A stretch of DNA of 43,031 nucleotides from a virus: the IMG/VR virus record IMGVR_UViG_3300005264_000015, positions 1 to 43,031 of that record; one strand, 5' to 3'. The notes beneath the pieces were generated by a model. That model ran no database searches, was not told where the DNA came from, and saw only the letters and a program-made list of their open reading frames with translations. Within the stretch, counting starts at the first letter, position 1, and each line of letters begins with the position of its first letter. Shown in pieces: positions 30,130 through 39,422 of this stretch. The translations under genes and the position numbers were made by a program.

Positions 30130-32061
30130 ATGGCGACCACATTTACAGTACAGGCACAATTTCAAGCTGTTGACCACTTTTCGAGTAAGGTTAAGCAGAT
30201 GCAAAAGGCTACAATGACCTTTTCGCAGCGTGCCAGTGCTAATATTGCAAAAGTTGATAGACAGTTACGTAAACTTACTCCGTCAATTAGTGCTTTAGGT
30301 AAGCAGATGATTGCTATGGGTGTTTCTATGGCATTATTTGCAGGTGTTTCAAGCGCTGTAAATACAGTAAAAGACTTTGAACAAGCAAATGCAAATCTTG
30401 CGGCTGTATTACAAAAAACACGCGAAGAAATAAAACCGCTTACAGAATCAGCAAAAGCACTTGGAAAAACTACGGAATGGAGTGCGTCAGAAGTAACTGG
30501 ATTACAGGATGCTTATTCGCGATTAGGTTATGAGCAAGAAAATATAATTAAAGTTCAAGGAGCAACGCTTGAAGGTGCTACTGCATTACAAGCAGGATTA
30601 CAAGAATCGGCAGAATTAGTCGGTGGAACATTAAGAGCTTATGGAGAAGGAGCTGACCAAGCTCAAAGATATGTAGATGTTCTTGCAAAAAGTACAGCCA
30701 CATCAGCATTAAATTTTGAAAAACTAGCTACATCATTACCAATCGTAGGTAAGACTGCGGATGTAGCAGGTGTATCATTTGAGCGTACAGCGGCACAATT
30801 AGGTATTTTGAGTAATAATAACATTGACGCATCAACAAGCGGTTCTGCATTGAGAAATATTTATTTAGATTTAGCTAAAAAAGGTCTTACATATGACCAA
30901 GCAATGGCAAAAATAAATGGCTCTACAAATAAATTAAACACAGCAAATGAATTATTTGGCAAACGTGGCGCAACTGTAGCTTTAACACTATCTACTAACA
31001 TAAAAAATGTTGATAGTTTAGAAAAGAAATTAAAAAATGCAAGCGGAACAGCGAAAGAAATGGCTGAAAAGCAATTAAACACACTTGAAGGCTCATTAAA
31101 AATATTGAATTCAGCTTGGGAGGGTGCAGTTATTGACGTTGCAAATAATACTGAAGCAATGAGCAACCTTAAAAAAGTAGTTCGATTTTTATCAGATAAT
31201 CTTACAACTATTTTAAAAGTATTAGGATTGGTTGCTGCAGCTTTTGTGGTATTAAAAACAGTTATATGGGCATCAAGAACAGCTATGCTCGCGTATAATA
31301 TTATAATGGGTATTAGTGCCGCATTAACTGGTACATTAACTGCTTCATTGGCTACAAATACAGCGGCTCAATCAGCCTTTGCAATAGCAAGCAAAGTAAT
31401 TACAGGAGCTACATGGCTATGGAGTGCTGCTCAAACAGCTTTAAATGCTGTTTTATGGGCAAATCCTATTGGAATAATTATTGGAATAATAGTTATATTA
31501 ATAGCCGCAATAACTTATGTAATTAAAAAGACTGACGGATGGGGTAAGCAATGGGATATTACAATAAACGGAATGAAGGCAAGTTGGGAGTTATTTACGC
31601 TCAGTTTTATACATACTGGGCAAGTTATATCTGATAAATGGCATGATATAACTGAAAGCATTGTAAGGAAATGGCAGTGGGGTCAATACAAAATGGGATT
31701 AATGTCTGAAGTTGAGTATAAGAAAGAAATATTTCGTTCTCATGTTCAAGCTATACAGCGAAAAGGCGAGATAATGAAGACTACCAATGCAATGGTCGAA
31801 GCAAAGCGCAAAATGGATGAAAATAGCAAGTTTGTAATGACATGGAACGATAAATCAATTAGTGATATATCTGGAGAATTAATGGCTGATTTAGGTATGG
31901 GTGCTGACCCTGTAAATGCTCAACAAACGAGCATACAAAGACAAGAAAATATAACAAAAAATAATGTAAATGTGAATATAAAAGACCCAAATAATAATGC
32001 AACCGTAACAGATGGATTTGGTCGACCTATACCTGCTACATTACCAAATTTCTCATACTAA
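30130..32061 (+). CDS. tail tape measure protein, TP901 type
   Basis: A 643-aa protein. The N-terminal third has the TP901 core domain: FEQANANLAAVLQ (about 80-92), LGKTTEWSASEV, AYSRLGYEQENI, SAELVGGTLRAYGEG, KSTATSALNFEKL, LGILSNNNIDAST, GKRGATVAL. Hydrophobic membrane-like segments lie in the middle (VLGLVAAAFVVLKTVIW; WANPIGIIIGIIVILIAAITYVI, about 435-465). The C-terminus is polar. At 643 aa it suggests a rather short tail (about 1.5 Å per residue is the usual rule, so roughly 95 nm). It is first in late operon 3. Confidence 0.88.
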   Translation: MATTFTVQAQFQAVDHFSSKVKQMQKATMTFSQRASANIAKVDRQLRKLTPSISALGKQMIAMGVSMALFAGVSSAVNTVKDFEQANANLAAVLQKTREEIKPLTESAKALGKTTEWSASEVTGLQDAYSRLGYEQENIIKVQGATLEGATALQAGLQESAELVGGTLRAYGEGADQAQRYVDVLAKSTATSALNFEKLATSLPIVGKTADVAGVSFERTAAQLGILSNNNIDASTSGSALRNIYLDLAKKGLTYDQAMAKINGSTNKLNTANELFGKRGATVALTLSTNIKNVDSLEKKLKNASGTAKEMAEKQLNTLEGSLKILNSAWEGAVIDVANNTEAMSNLKKVVRFLSDNLTTILKVLGLVAAAFVVLKTVIWASRTAMLAYNIIMGISAALTGTLTASLATNTAAQSAFAIASKVITGATWLWSAAQTALNAVLWANPIGIIIGIIVILIAAITYVIKKTDGWGKQWDITINGMKASWELFTLSFIHTGQVISDKWHDITESIVRKWQWGQYKMGLMSEVEYKKEIFRSHVQAIQRKGEIMKTTNAMVEAKRKMDENSKFVMTWNDKSISDISGELMADLGMGADPVNAQQTSIQRQENITKNNVNVNIKDPNNNATVTDGFGRPIPATLPNFSY

Positions 32062-32450
32062 TGGATTTAACTATATACGAAACAGGAAATGGAGGCGATT
32101 TACAACTATTGAATAATGATGTCGCACAAACAGACAGCATATTTAATCAAGTTTATATCGCTTTATTTGCTGGCGTAGATTGGTGGGGCGATAGTATATT
32201 TGAAACGGATTTTAACACATTAACTGAACAGACTTTAAATACCACAGCATTAACGCCACAAGGTGTTGCAGAAATAGAAGAAGCAATAAAAACAGATTTA
32301 AAATTTTTAAATGATATTGCAGAAATTACAATAGAAAGTAATTTATTTGATGTTGATAAATTAAAAGTTGATATTAAAATACAGCAAACAAAATTGTCTT
32401 TTATATGGGATTCAACTAAAAAAGAAATAATAATTGATATAATTTTATAA
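32061..32450 (+). CDS. baseplate protein, Mu gp46-like
   Basis: A 129-aa protein. It begins MDLTIYETGNGGDLQLLNNDVAQTDSI, the typical gp46 start with a Gly-Gly-Asp turn, and contains FAGVDWWGDSIF and EIEEAIKTDLKFLND. It lies just upstream of the gp47-like gene as in Mu. It overlaps the tape measure end by 1 nt. Confidence 0.82.
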   Translation: MDLTIYETGNGGDLQLLNNDVAQTDSIFNQVYIALFAGVDWWGDSIFETDFNTLTEQTLNTTALTPQGVAEIEEAIKTDLKFLNDIAEITIESNLFDVDKLKVDIKIQQTKLSFIWDSTKKEIIIDIIL

Positions 32451-32451
32451 T

Positions 32452-33591
32452 ATGATACCTACAGTAAATTCATTATATTCAAGCATACTTGCAGATTTAG
32501 AGAGCGAATTAAGTATTAGCATACCATTAGTTGGTAAGATATTTTTAAGAGCTCTTGCGGGTGTACAAGCTGCAAAAATGTATCTTATATATTTACGTAT
32601 TGCAATGGTTCAGAAAAATATATTTATTGATACAGCAGATAGTGAATCAAGTGGAGGTACTTTGCAAAGATTTGGTAATGTATGGTTAGGTAGAGCTCCG
32701 TTATCAGCTACAAATTCAGTATTTATTTGCAGTTTTATAGGCAGCGGAACTATAAATGTAGGATTGACATTAAAAAGTGACGACAACTCATTAAATCAGG
32801 GTCAAATGTATGTTGTTACAAGCGTAGGAGCATCAACAATAAATATAACAAGTTTAAAAACGGGTATTGTAACTAATTTATCCGTAGGCGATACATTAAC
32901 ATTTACGGCTCCAATAGCGAATATAAATGACCAAGTAACAATTACAGCACTCACAACCGTTGCAACAGATAGTGAAGATTTAGAAGAATATCGTAGATTA
33001 GCTATTCAAAAAGTAAGAGTTGAAACACAGGGCGGAAGTAAAGGTGATTATATTATCTGGGCATCTGATGTAAGTGGTGTTCGTACAGTTTATCCGTATG
33101 TGATAGATACAGATATTGGTAAATTAGATTTATATGTAGAGTCAAATACAGCTGACGGATTACCTACTAATATAATGCTTGGGCAGGTAGAAAAAGCAAT
33201 TGAATATTCAAGTGATACAACACTTACAAATGCTGAAAGGTCAAGACGTCCAATGAGCGTTTTTGAAATAAATTATTTACCAATTGTTCAAGATGATATT
33301 GATGTTGAGATAACAGATTTACAAGACGCGACCCTTGCTGTACAAATAGCAATTCAAAATTCAATAGAAGATTTATTACAAACAGTTAGACCATTTATTG
33401 ATGGAGTTGATAATGTAAATGATAGAAACGATACGCTATATGTCAGCGATATTATAACAGCAATCCGTTCAGCTATTGCAACGGACAATAATTTTACAAA
33501 TGCAACATTCACATATAATTCAGCAAGCGTAACGAGTGTTAAATTTACAGATGGTGATATACCTGTATTAAATACGATTACTTATGTATAA
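32452..33591 (+). CDS. baseplate J-like protein, Mu gp47-like
   Basis: A 379-aa protein of the baseplate J family: ILADLESELSISIPL at the N-terminus, LQRFGNVWLGR near 70, a central domain with TFTAPIANINDQVTI, then LEEYRRLAIQKVRVETQGGSKGDYIIWASDVSGVRTVYPYV (about 175-215), strongly characteristic. It forms the wedge of the baseplate. Ends inside the start of the next gene (8-nt overlap). Confidence 0.9.
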   Translation: MIPTVNSLYSSILADLESELSISIPLVGKIFLRALAGVQAAKMYLIYLRIAMVQKNIFIDTADSESSGGTLQRFGNVWLGRAPLSATNSVFICSFIGSGTINVGLTLKSDDNSLNQGQMYVVTSVGASTINITSLKTGIVTNLSVGDTLTFTAPIANINDQVTITALTTVATDSEDLEEYRRLAIQKVRVETQGGSKGDYIIWASDVSGVRTVYPYVIDTDIGKLDLYVESNTADGLPTNIMLGQVEKAIEYSSDTTLTNAERSRRPMSVFEINYLPIVQDDIDVEITDLQDATLAVQIAIQNSIEDLLQTVRPFIDGVDNVNDRNDTLYVSDIITAIRSAIATDNNFTNATFTYNSASVTSVKFTDGDIPVLNTITYV

Positions 33592-34528
33592 GAGTGTATT
33601 ATTGAGAATAACAAAGGCATTATATCCAATTGGTAGAGCATTTTGGATTCCTATAAATAGTATTATAGAAAAGATTCATAATGCTTTAATTGAAAGTGAA
33701 AATGATGTTATTGAAGCGGGTGATGAATTACTTAACTCAATCCTTCCAGATAATAGCGATTTTACCACAGAAGATGCTACGCTTTGGGAGTTAAGATTAG
33801 GATTAACAGTTGATGCTTCTTTATCTATTGCGGTGCGTAAATCTAATATATTAGAAAAACTACAATATCCTGGTGATAAATTACCAAGAAATCATTATTT
33901 ATGGATGCAGAAAATGTTAGTTGATGCTGGATTCGGGGTATATGTGCATGAAAATAGGGTTAGAAATTCTTCCGATACAACAGAAACGATATCAGCTGTT
34001 TTTGCTTATGATACATTAATCAGTTTAGCACAATCAAATATAGCAAATGTACACCCTCAAGTTAGCACTTATCATTTCAAAGTTAAGCAAGGATTTGTAG
34101 AGTTTGTTGAAGGAATTGATTTTGAAGTTGATTATATACTTGGAAAAATAAAAGTACTATCAACAGGTATTATAGATAATACCGTAGATTTGAATTTAGC
34201 TTATAATTATTGGACTAATAATTATTATGTAAAGACATTGTCAGATTTAGGTATTACCACTACAACCGTTCAACATGGTAATTATCAAAGTGGAAATATA
34301 CAACACTCACAACAAATAGATATTGAAATAATTGCAAATACAATAGACGAAGAACCATATTTCGCATTCGGAGATAATGAAAATTTAAGAGCCAGTTTTT
34401 ACATCGGCGGTTCAACTATGGGTGATTATGCAAATGTTTTGAATACAAAAAAAGATGAATTAAGAGAACTTATTTTAAAATTAAAACCAGCACATACCGC
34501 TGGATATTTATTAATAAATTACGTATAA
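33584..34528 (+). CDS. baseplate protein, Mu gp48-like
   Basis: A 314-aa protein of the DUF2313/YmfQ type: an N-terminal segment with LLRITKALYPIGRAFWIP, EDATLWELRLGL (about 63-74), then VRKSNILEKLQYPGDKLPRNHYLWMQKML and DAGFGVYVHENR. The C-terminus LILKLKPAHTAGYLLINYV is typical. It links the baseplate wedge to the tail fibre, whose gene follows. Confidence 0.8.
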   Translation: MYKSVLLRITKALYPIGRAFWIPINSIIEKIHNALIESENDVIEAGDELLNSILPDNSDFTTEDATLWELRLGLTVDASLSIAVRKSNILEKLQYPGDKLPRNHYLWMQKMLVDAGFGVYVHENRVRNSSDTTETISAVFAYDTLISLAQSNIANVHPQVSTYHFKVKQGFVEFVEGIDFEVDYILGKIKVLSTGIIDNTVDLNLAYNYWTNNYYVKTLSDLGITTTTVQHGNYQSGNIQHSQQIDIEIIANTIDEEPYFAFGDNENLRASFYIGGSTMGDYANVLNTKKDELRELILKLKPAHTAGYLLINYV

Positions 34529-34531
34529 ATT

Positions 34532-35401
34532 ATGGCACGAGTATTAGCAAGTCAAACAAATGCACCAACTCCTGATGCTGATTATCCTAATAGTAGGATA
34601 AAAGATGATACAGGTACAGGTAATGGAACTTATGTAAGTGAAGCGATTCATGGTGATATAATTCAATTGTTTCAAAAATTATTAATTGATGCAGGAATTA
34701 CAGCAAATGGAAATCCTGACAATGTTAGTAATGGGTATCAATTTCTTGATGCTTTAAAAGCAATGAATAGACAGTATATTGCGCAAAATTATGATGGAAG
34801 TGGAACAATTGCAACACCAGCCGCAGGCGAGGTAAAATTAGGTAAAAACGGATTGGTAACTATCGAAGCCTTAGGAAAATTACTTGCGACTACACTTGAC
34901 GCACATGGTTCAGCTTCTACTAATTATAGTTGGTTAGACGCTTTAAAAATTGGTTCTACATTAACAGCTACATCATTTCCTTTAAATGGTATATTAGTTC
35001 AAGGAGCTTTAGCAAGTTTGTATCAAGTTTGGGTTCAAGATGCAGCGGGTGTCGTTGCTGCTAAAATGGAATCAAATGGAAATATAACATCTACTGGTAA
35101 ATTTATTGGTAATAATGCTCCAAAAATAGCCATCAGTATTGATGCAACAGGTGGGTTATTATACGATAAAGGTAGTAAGTCTGTAACAGTTACAACAGGT
35201 GCTGGGTATCAAGCGAATATTGCAGTGAGTGGCGGAATACCTACAAGTGCAATCGTTCTTGTCACAGGTTTAAGTTCATCAAGTACTGACTCGATGCATA
35301 TTAATTACTATTTTAATGGCAGTGATATTAGAGTGTATGCAGAAAATGCTGATGGGACAGGTAGTATATCAAGACAATTGAGTGTAATAGCATATTGGTA
35401 A
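34532..35401 (+). CDS. tail fibre protein
   Basis: A 289-aa protein. The N-terminal part (ASQTNAPTPDADYPNSRIKDDTGTGNGT and NPDNVSNGYQFLDALKAM) is the baseplate-attachment type found in Bacteroidetes phage fibres. The middle is Gly/Ala/Thr-rich and the C-terminus is a small beta-sandwich (AIVLVTGLSSSSTDSMHINYYFNGSDIRVYAENADG). It is short for a fibre, so host binding may also depend on the 649-aa protein elsewhere. Confidence 0.68.
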   Translation: MARVLASQTNAPTPDADYPNSRIKDDTGTGNGTYVSEAIHGDIIQLFQKLLIDAGITANGNPDNVSNGYQFLDALKAMNRQYIAQNYDGSGTIATPAAGEVKLGKNGLVTIEALGKLLATTLDAHGSASTNYSWLDALKIGSTLTATSFPLNGILVQGALASLYQVWVQDAAGVVAAKMESNGNITSTGKFIGNNAPKIAISIDATGGLLYDKGSKSVTVTTGAGYQANIAVSGGIPTSAIVLVTGLSSSSTDSMHINYYFNGSDIRVYAENADGTGSISRQLSVIAYW

Positions 35402-36097
35402 ATGGTAAACAACATAAACATAAATACCACCGAAATAGTTGCATTCACTAACAAGCTCGAAAAAATACATAGAGCAGCGTTACCAAATGCAGTAAGAAGC
35501 ACATTAAACGATTTGGCTTTTGATGTTAAATCTAACACTTTGCAAAGTGTTACCAACAGTACTTTTATCAAAAGAAAACCCTCGTTTTTTCGTGCTTTTT
35601 CAAGGGTTGATAGAGCTGTTGGTTTTAATATAAAAACCATGGTATCGTCTGTAGGCATGCGTAAAGATACGGCTACGGAAGGAATGGATAGCCAAGAAAA
35701 AGGAGGCTCTGAAAAACGTGCATTAATTGCTACAGATAAAGCTCGTGCAGGTAAAAATCCTAAAAAATTAGTAACAAAACGAAATAAATTTAGAGGCAAA
35801 AATATTGTAAAAGCAAACGGTAGAAGTAAACAAGCATTTTTGAGAGCTGCATATTGGGGATATAAAAAATATGGTAAAGGTGTTATTATTAGAACATATA
35901 ATGGTATGTTTAGAATTAATAATATACGTAAAAATCAAGGTATAAAAACAGAGCGTATATGGTCATTTAAAAAGAATCGTTCAGTTAGTGTAAAAGCAAC
36001 TCGTTTTATGGAAAAATCAGCTTTAAAATCTACCTCAAAAATGCCTTCGATATTCACAAAAAACGCACAATTTCAAATTAAAAAGTGGACAAGATAA
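35402..36097 (+). CDS. basic tail/virion morphogenesis protein
   Basis: A 231-aa, highly basic protein. It starts NININTTEIVAFTNKLEKIHRAALPNAVRSTLNDLAFDVK, an N-terminal helix pair like that of tail completion/minor tail protein Z-like and HK97 gp10-like proteins. The rest is rich in Lys and Arg (RGKNIVKANGRSKQAF; WSFKKNRSVSVKATRF). It begins directly after the fibre stop. A role in tail completion is likely but not certain. Confidence 0.5.
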   Translation: MVNNININTTEIVAFTNKLEKIHRAALPNAVRSTLNDLAFDVKSNTLQSVTNSTFIKRKPSFFRAFSRVDRAVGFNIKTMVSSVGMRKDTATEGMDSQEKGGSEKRALIATDKARAGKNPKKLVTKRNKFRGKNIVKANGRSKQAFLRAAYWGYKKYGKGVIIRTYNGMFRINNIRKNQGIKTERIWSFKKNRSVSVKATRFMEKSALKSTSKMPSIFTKNAQFQIKKWTR

Positions 36098-37311
36098 TGA
36101 GTTGGATAGAAAAAATAAAACAAAAAATAATCATTGTAACTGGTGATAAAAAGTCATTTGAAGTGCAATGGAACACAGCTACAAAAATAGTTGGTTATAA
36201 TGTATCATCGTTTGAATTTCCAAATATAGATGGTTCTCTCGTGAAACGTATGGCAGCAAAAGGCAACAAATACGCTGTTGAGTTTTATTTTCAAGGTGCT
36301 GACCATTTAGATAATTCACAGGCATTTGAAGACTCATCAAAAAATCCAAATGTATGGACATTAAAACATCCTTTATATGGCGATTTACAAGTACATCCTA
36401 CAGAATTAACATTTGATAATTCACAACTGAACATTACAAAGGTGTCAGGTAGTGTTTTGCAAACAATTAATAATGAATTTCCTGATAGTAGTATATCTGC
36501 TGTTGATGAAATTGCACAATTAAAAAGCGATTCAGACGTTCAATCAGCCAGTACAATGACTACACCGTCAGCCGATGCAGTTAATAAAATGGGTTCAATT
36601 GCTGATAATGCAGAAGAAATTTATAGTAAAAATATTTCATCAGAAGATTTAGCTATATTAAAATCTAAAATGATTGATGTTACAACTGCATTAAATAATG
36701 CAATAAATAAACCGATAAATGCTATTAGAACAATACAGGAGTTAATTAATTTTCCTATCATATTAGTTGATAGTATAGAAAATAGAGTATCTACGTTAAT
36801 AGAAATGATAGTCAGTCTTGGCGATACATTATCTGATACTGCTAATAATGAAAACAACTTGTTATATGAGATTTGTGGTGCTTCAATAATTACTGCAATG
36901 ATGAAATCTATTAGCTTACCACAGTCAAACGATTATCCTAATCGTAATAAAGTACTCGTCATGTCAGATATTGTTGCAGAGCAACATAATAACTACGTAA
37001 ATAACATAAATTATAGACAAAGCGATAGAGCTGATAAATCAGATAGCTACGTTCCAAATTATAACTCATACAAATTATATGATGATTGTGTTATTGCTTC
37101 TATTAGCAATATGTTTGATATTGCTTTTAAAAGTAAGCAAGAGCGAACTGAGATTTTAATGGAAAAAAGCAACATAATTTTATTAGCGAAAAAATATTAC
37201 GGATTAAAAAAAGATGATAGCACAATACAGGACTTCGCAAATCAAAACAATATTGGTTTAAATGAAGTGTTTGAATTACGTAAAGGTAGAGAGGTGGTTT
37301 ATTATGTTTAG
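36097..37311 (+). CDS. DNA circulation protein, Mu gpN (gp43)-like
   Basis: A 404-aa protein from MSWIEKIKQK at 36097 (TAATG overlap). The N-terminal domain, AYNV-like KIVGYNVSSFEFPNIDG, KGNKYAVEFYFQGADHLDNSQ, WTLKHPLYGDLQVHPTELTF, matches the DNA_circ_N family. The C-terminal part is helical. In Mu this protein is a baseplate/tail component. It overlaps the next gene by 8 nt. Confidence 0.82.
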   Translation: MSWIEKIKQKIIIVTGDKKSFEVQWNTATKIVGYNVSSFEFPNIDGSLVKRMAAKGNKYAVEFYFQGADHLDNSQAFEDSSKNPNVWTLKHPLYGDLQVHPTELTFDNSQLNITKVSGSVLQTINNEFPDSSISAVDEIAQLKSDSDVQSASTMTTPSADAVNKMGSIADNAEEIYSKNISSEDLAILKSKMIDVTTALNNAINKPINAIRTIQELINFPIILVDSIENRVSTLIEMIVSLGDTLSDTANNENNLLYEICGASIITAMMKSISLPQSNDYPNRNKVLVMSDIVAEQHNNYVNNINYRQSDRADKSDSYVPNYNSYKLYDDCVIASISNMFDIAFKSKQERTEILMEKSNIILLAKKYYGLKKDDSTIQDFANQNNIGLNEVFELRKGREVVYYV

Positions 37312-38299
37312 ATTAAAAATAAACAACAAAGAATTTAAGCACTTTAAAAACCTGCAAGTATCATTGAATTATAATGGTATTGGTTCAACATTTAGTTTTT
37401 CAGCTGTATTTGATACAAAATCAGAAACACATCTGGAGCTATTTAGACCTCTTAAATATAATCGTGTTAAGATTTACAAAGATGATGAATTAGTATTGAC
37501 AGGTGTTATATTGAATAATACATTTTCAAGCAAACCAACAAAACAACCCACTACATTTTCAGGTTATTCAATTACGGGTGTTCTTGGTGATTGTGAGATA
37601 CCAGTTGAAGCATATCCATTACAAAGTAATAATCGTACATTAAAAGAAATTACAGAGCACATACTCAGTTCGTTTTATTTTGATTTAGTTATTGATGATA
37701 TTGTTTTAAAAGACGCTAATACAGCTTATGATAAAAGTGTAGCAGATAACAATCAAACCGCAGCAAGTTATATAACTAACCTATGCAATCAGAAAGATAT
37801 TGTTTTATCACATACAGTTAAAGGTGAATTATTATTTACTCGTGCTAAATTTTTAGTACCAAAACGAATCAAATATTTATCAGCAGATTTAGCCGTAACA
37901 GGTCAAGGAATGCACGATAGAATAATGATACAACGTCAATCATCAATTAAAGGTGGTAATGCTGGCGAGTTTTTAATACATAATCCGTATGTTGATGAAA
38001 TACGCCCAAAAACAAAGCAACAAACATCTGGAACGGATAATGATACGGAATTAGCTTGTAAAAAAGCATTTGCAGAAGAATTGAAAAATATTAAATTGAC
38101 TGTAATTGTAGATAACTGGAATACGAAACCAAATACAATGATATTAATTAAAGATATTGAATTGTATTTGTTTAATGATACTAAATTTTTTGTTGAATCC
38201 GTAACATATTCAAGCACAAAAGACAAGCAAATATCTACTTTATCTTGTGTCATTCCTGAAGTTTACAACGGAGAAACACCTAAAAATATATTCAAATGA
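37304..38299 (+). CDS. baseplate hub protein, Mu gpP-like
   Basis: A 331-aa protein from MFRLKINNKEFKHF at 37304; an in-frame ATG 42 nt upstream lies in the preceding gene and is rejected. Features: strand-rich SLNYNGIGSTFSFSAVFDT, LELFRPLKYNRVKIYKDDELVLTGVI, FSGYSITGVLGDCEIP, then the hub-like GELLFTRAK region. This fits Mu gpP/44 and gp27-like hub proteins. It overlaps the spike gene by 4 nt. Confidence 0.75.
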   Translation: MFRLKINNKEFKHFKNLQVSLNYNGIGSTFSFSAVFDTKSETHLELFRPLKYNRVKIYKDDELVLTGVILNNTFSSKPTKQPTTFSGYSITGVLGDCEIPVEAYPLQSNNRTLKEITEHILSSFYFDLVIDDIVLKDANTAYDKSVADNNQTAASYITNLCNQKDIVLSHTVKGELLFTRAKFLVPKRIKYLSADLAVTGQGMHDRIMIQRQSSIKGGNAGEFLIHNPYVDEIRPKTKQQTSGTDNDTELACKKAFAEELKNIKLTVIVDNWNTKPNTMILIKDIELYLFNDTKFFVESVTYSSTKDKQISTLSCVIPEVYNGETPKNIFK

Positions 38300-38787
38300 G
38301 AATAATCAAAGTTATATCAACTGAACTTGATACTCAAAAACGTAGAATTACTAAATTCTTGCGTATGGGTAAGAGTGATATTCAAACAGCATATAATTCA
38401 ACTCAATACGGTATAGATACCAACCCCGTGAAAGATATGCAAGCAATACACACACCGACAGGTGAAAGTGGCGAAAGTGTTGTAATTGGTTACATTAATA
38501 CAAATCTACTTGCGGAGGTTGGTTCTATACGTTTATTTAGCGAAAATACATACCTGCATTTGCGTGAAAACGGTCAAATCGAAATAGGTGGTACAGGTGA
38601 TTATGCCGTTAGATTTAATGAATTAAAAAAAGGTTTTGACCAATTAAAAGCTGATTTTAATTCTCATATTCATACAACAACTGCAACGGTGGGAGCAAGT
38701 GCTGCTCCTGGTGTAATAACACCACCTACTGCTTCAAGTTCTGCGAATATTGATAACTCCAAGATTGAATATATTGAAGTAAAGTAA
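38296..38787 (+). CDS. baseplate spike protein, Mu gp45-like
   Basis: A 163-aa protein. An OB-like start (KVISTELDTQKRRITKFLRMG) is followed by a strand-repeated middle with VGSIRLFSENTYLHLRENGQIEIGG. The C-terminal tip contains FNSHIHTTTA (HxH, about 132-138), which binds iron in Mu gp45 and P2 gpV spikes. It pierces the host outer membrane. The last 62 nt overlap a convergent gene on the other strand. Confidence 0.83.
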   Translation: MRIIKVISTELDTQKRRITKFLRMGKSDIQTAYNSTQYGIDTNPVKDMQAIHTPTGESGESVVIGYINTNLLAEVGSIRLFSENTYLHLRENGQIEIGGTGDYAVRFNELKKGFDQLKADFNSHIHTTTATVGASAAPGVITPPTASSSANIDNSKIEYIEVK

Positions 38788-38959
38788 GATTATATTTTTG
38801 TTTTAGAATTAAAGATAATGCTCTATAACCTACATAATCATTAAATATCTCGCCACTGCAATTATTAGTCGCAGTAACAAGATACAAATCGCAGAATTGA
38901 ATATTTTGCGATATTATTAATATTCCAACACATTTATTTGATAAATCTTTTGCTAACAT
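38726..38959 (-). CDS. hypothetical protein, last gene of the right leftward block
   Basis: A 77-aa protein from ATG 38959 (MLAKDLSNKC); a GTG 9 nt upstream is possible. It contains ILIISQNIQFCDLYLVTATNNCSGEIFNDYVGYRAL and a basic-aromatic C-terminus. It overlaps the preceding gene start and runs 62 nt into the 3' end of the spike gene on the other strand. No terminator was seen at this convergent junction. No domain recognised. Confidence 0.5.
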   Translation of the reverse strand: MLAKDLSNKCVGILIISQNIQFCDLYLVTATNNCSGEIFNDYVGYRALSLILKQKYNLTLLQYIQSWSYQYSQNLKQ

Positions 38960-39222
38960 AAAAACCACCCTTTGCCAGCAAGTTTTCCGTTCTTGTGATA
39001 TAAGGTATCAAATACAGCGATTTTCTTTGTACGTAATCGCTTCATTCCTTGCTTTAATTCTTTTAAAGTGTAATCGTGTCTTGTATTTGTCTGTAATAAA
39101 TCGTAGCCTTGCCAAGATTTATTCCATCTCTTTAATACTTCTACAATGTCTTTTTCAATAGACTTCTGTTTAAAATTTTCACTTGAACAACGTATTGTCC
39201 ATATTAATTTTGCTACATTCAT
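38953..39222 (-). CDS. hypothetical early protein (89 aa)
   Basis: A basic protein, MNVAKLIWTIRCSSENFKQKS..., with LKELKQGMKRLRTKKIAVFDTLYHKNGKLAGKGWFLC at its end. The first third is helical. It overlaps the upstream gene by ATGA. Net positive charge suggests nucleic acid contact, otherwise unassigned. Confidence 0.55.
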   Translation of the reverse strand: MNVAKLIWTIRCSSENFKQKSIEKDIVEVLKRWNKSWQGYDLLQTNTRHDYTLKELKQGMKRLRTKKIAVFDTLYHKNGKLAGKGWFLC

Positions 39223-39422
39223 ACGAAATGATTTTTAATTATATTAATTATTACTTGTTTAATTCTTTTTTCAACTGGTGTTTGTATTTCAATACCTTTT
39301 AATTTAGTTATATTATTACCTGTTTTTAACGTGTCTACTACACATTTATATAATTTACGATTATGTAACACTTCTACTTCAAAAAACTTGACAGTACTCT
39401 TTAATTCTTGTTTAATTACCAT
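39219..39422 (-). CDS. hypothetical early protein (67 aa)
   Basis: A small basic protein with two or three beta strands (TVKFFEVEVLHNRKLYKCVVDTL) and a helical Lys/Ile-rich end (EKRIKQVIINIIKNHFV). It overlaps both neighbours and is therefore part of the operon. Not recognised. Confidence 0.55.
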   Translation of the reverse strand: MVIKQELKSTVKFFEVEVLHNRKLYKCVVDTLKTGNNITKLKGIEIQTPVEKRIKQVIINIIKNHFV

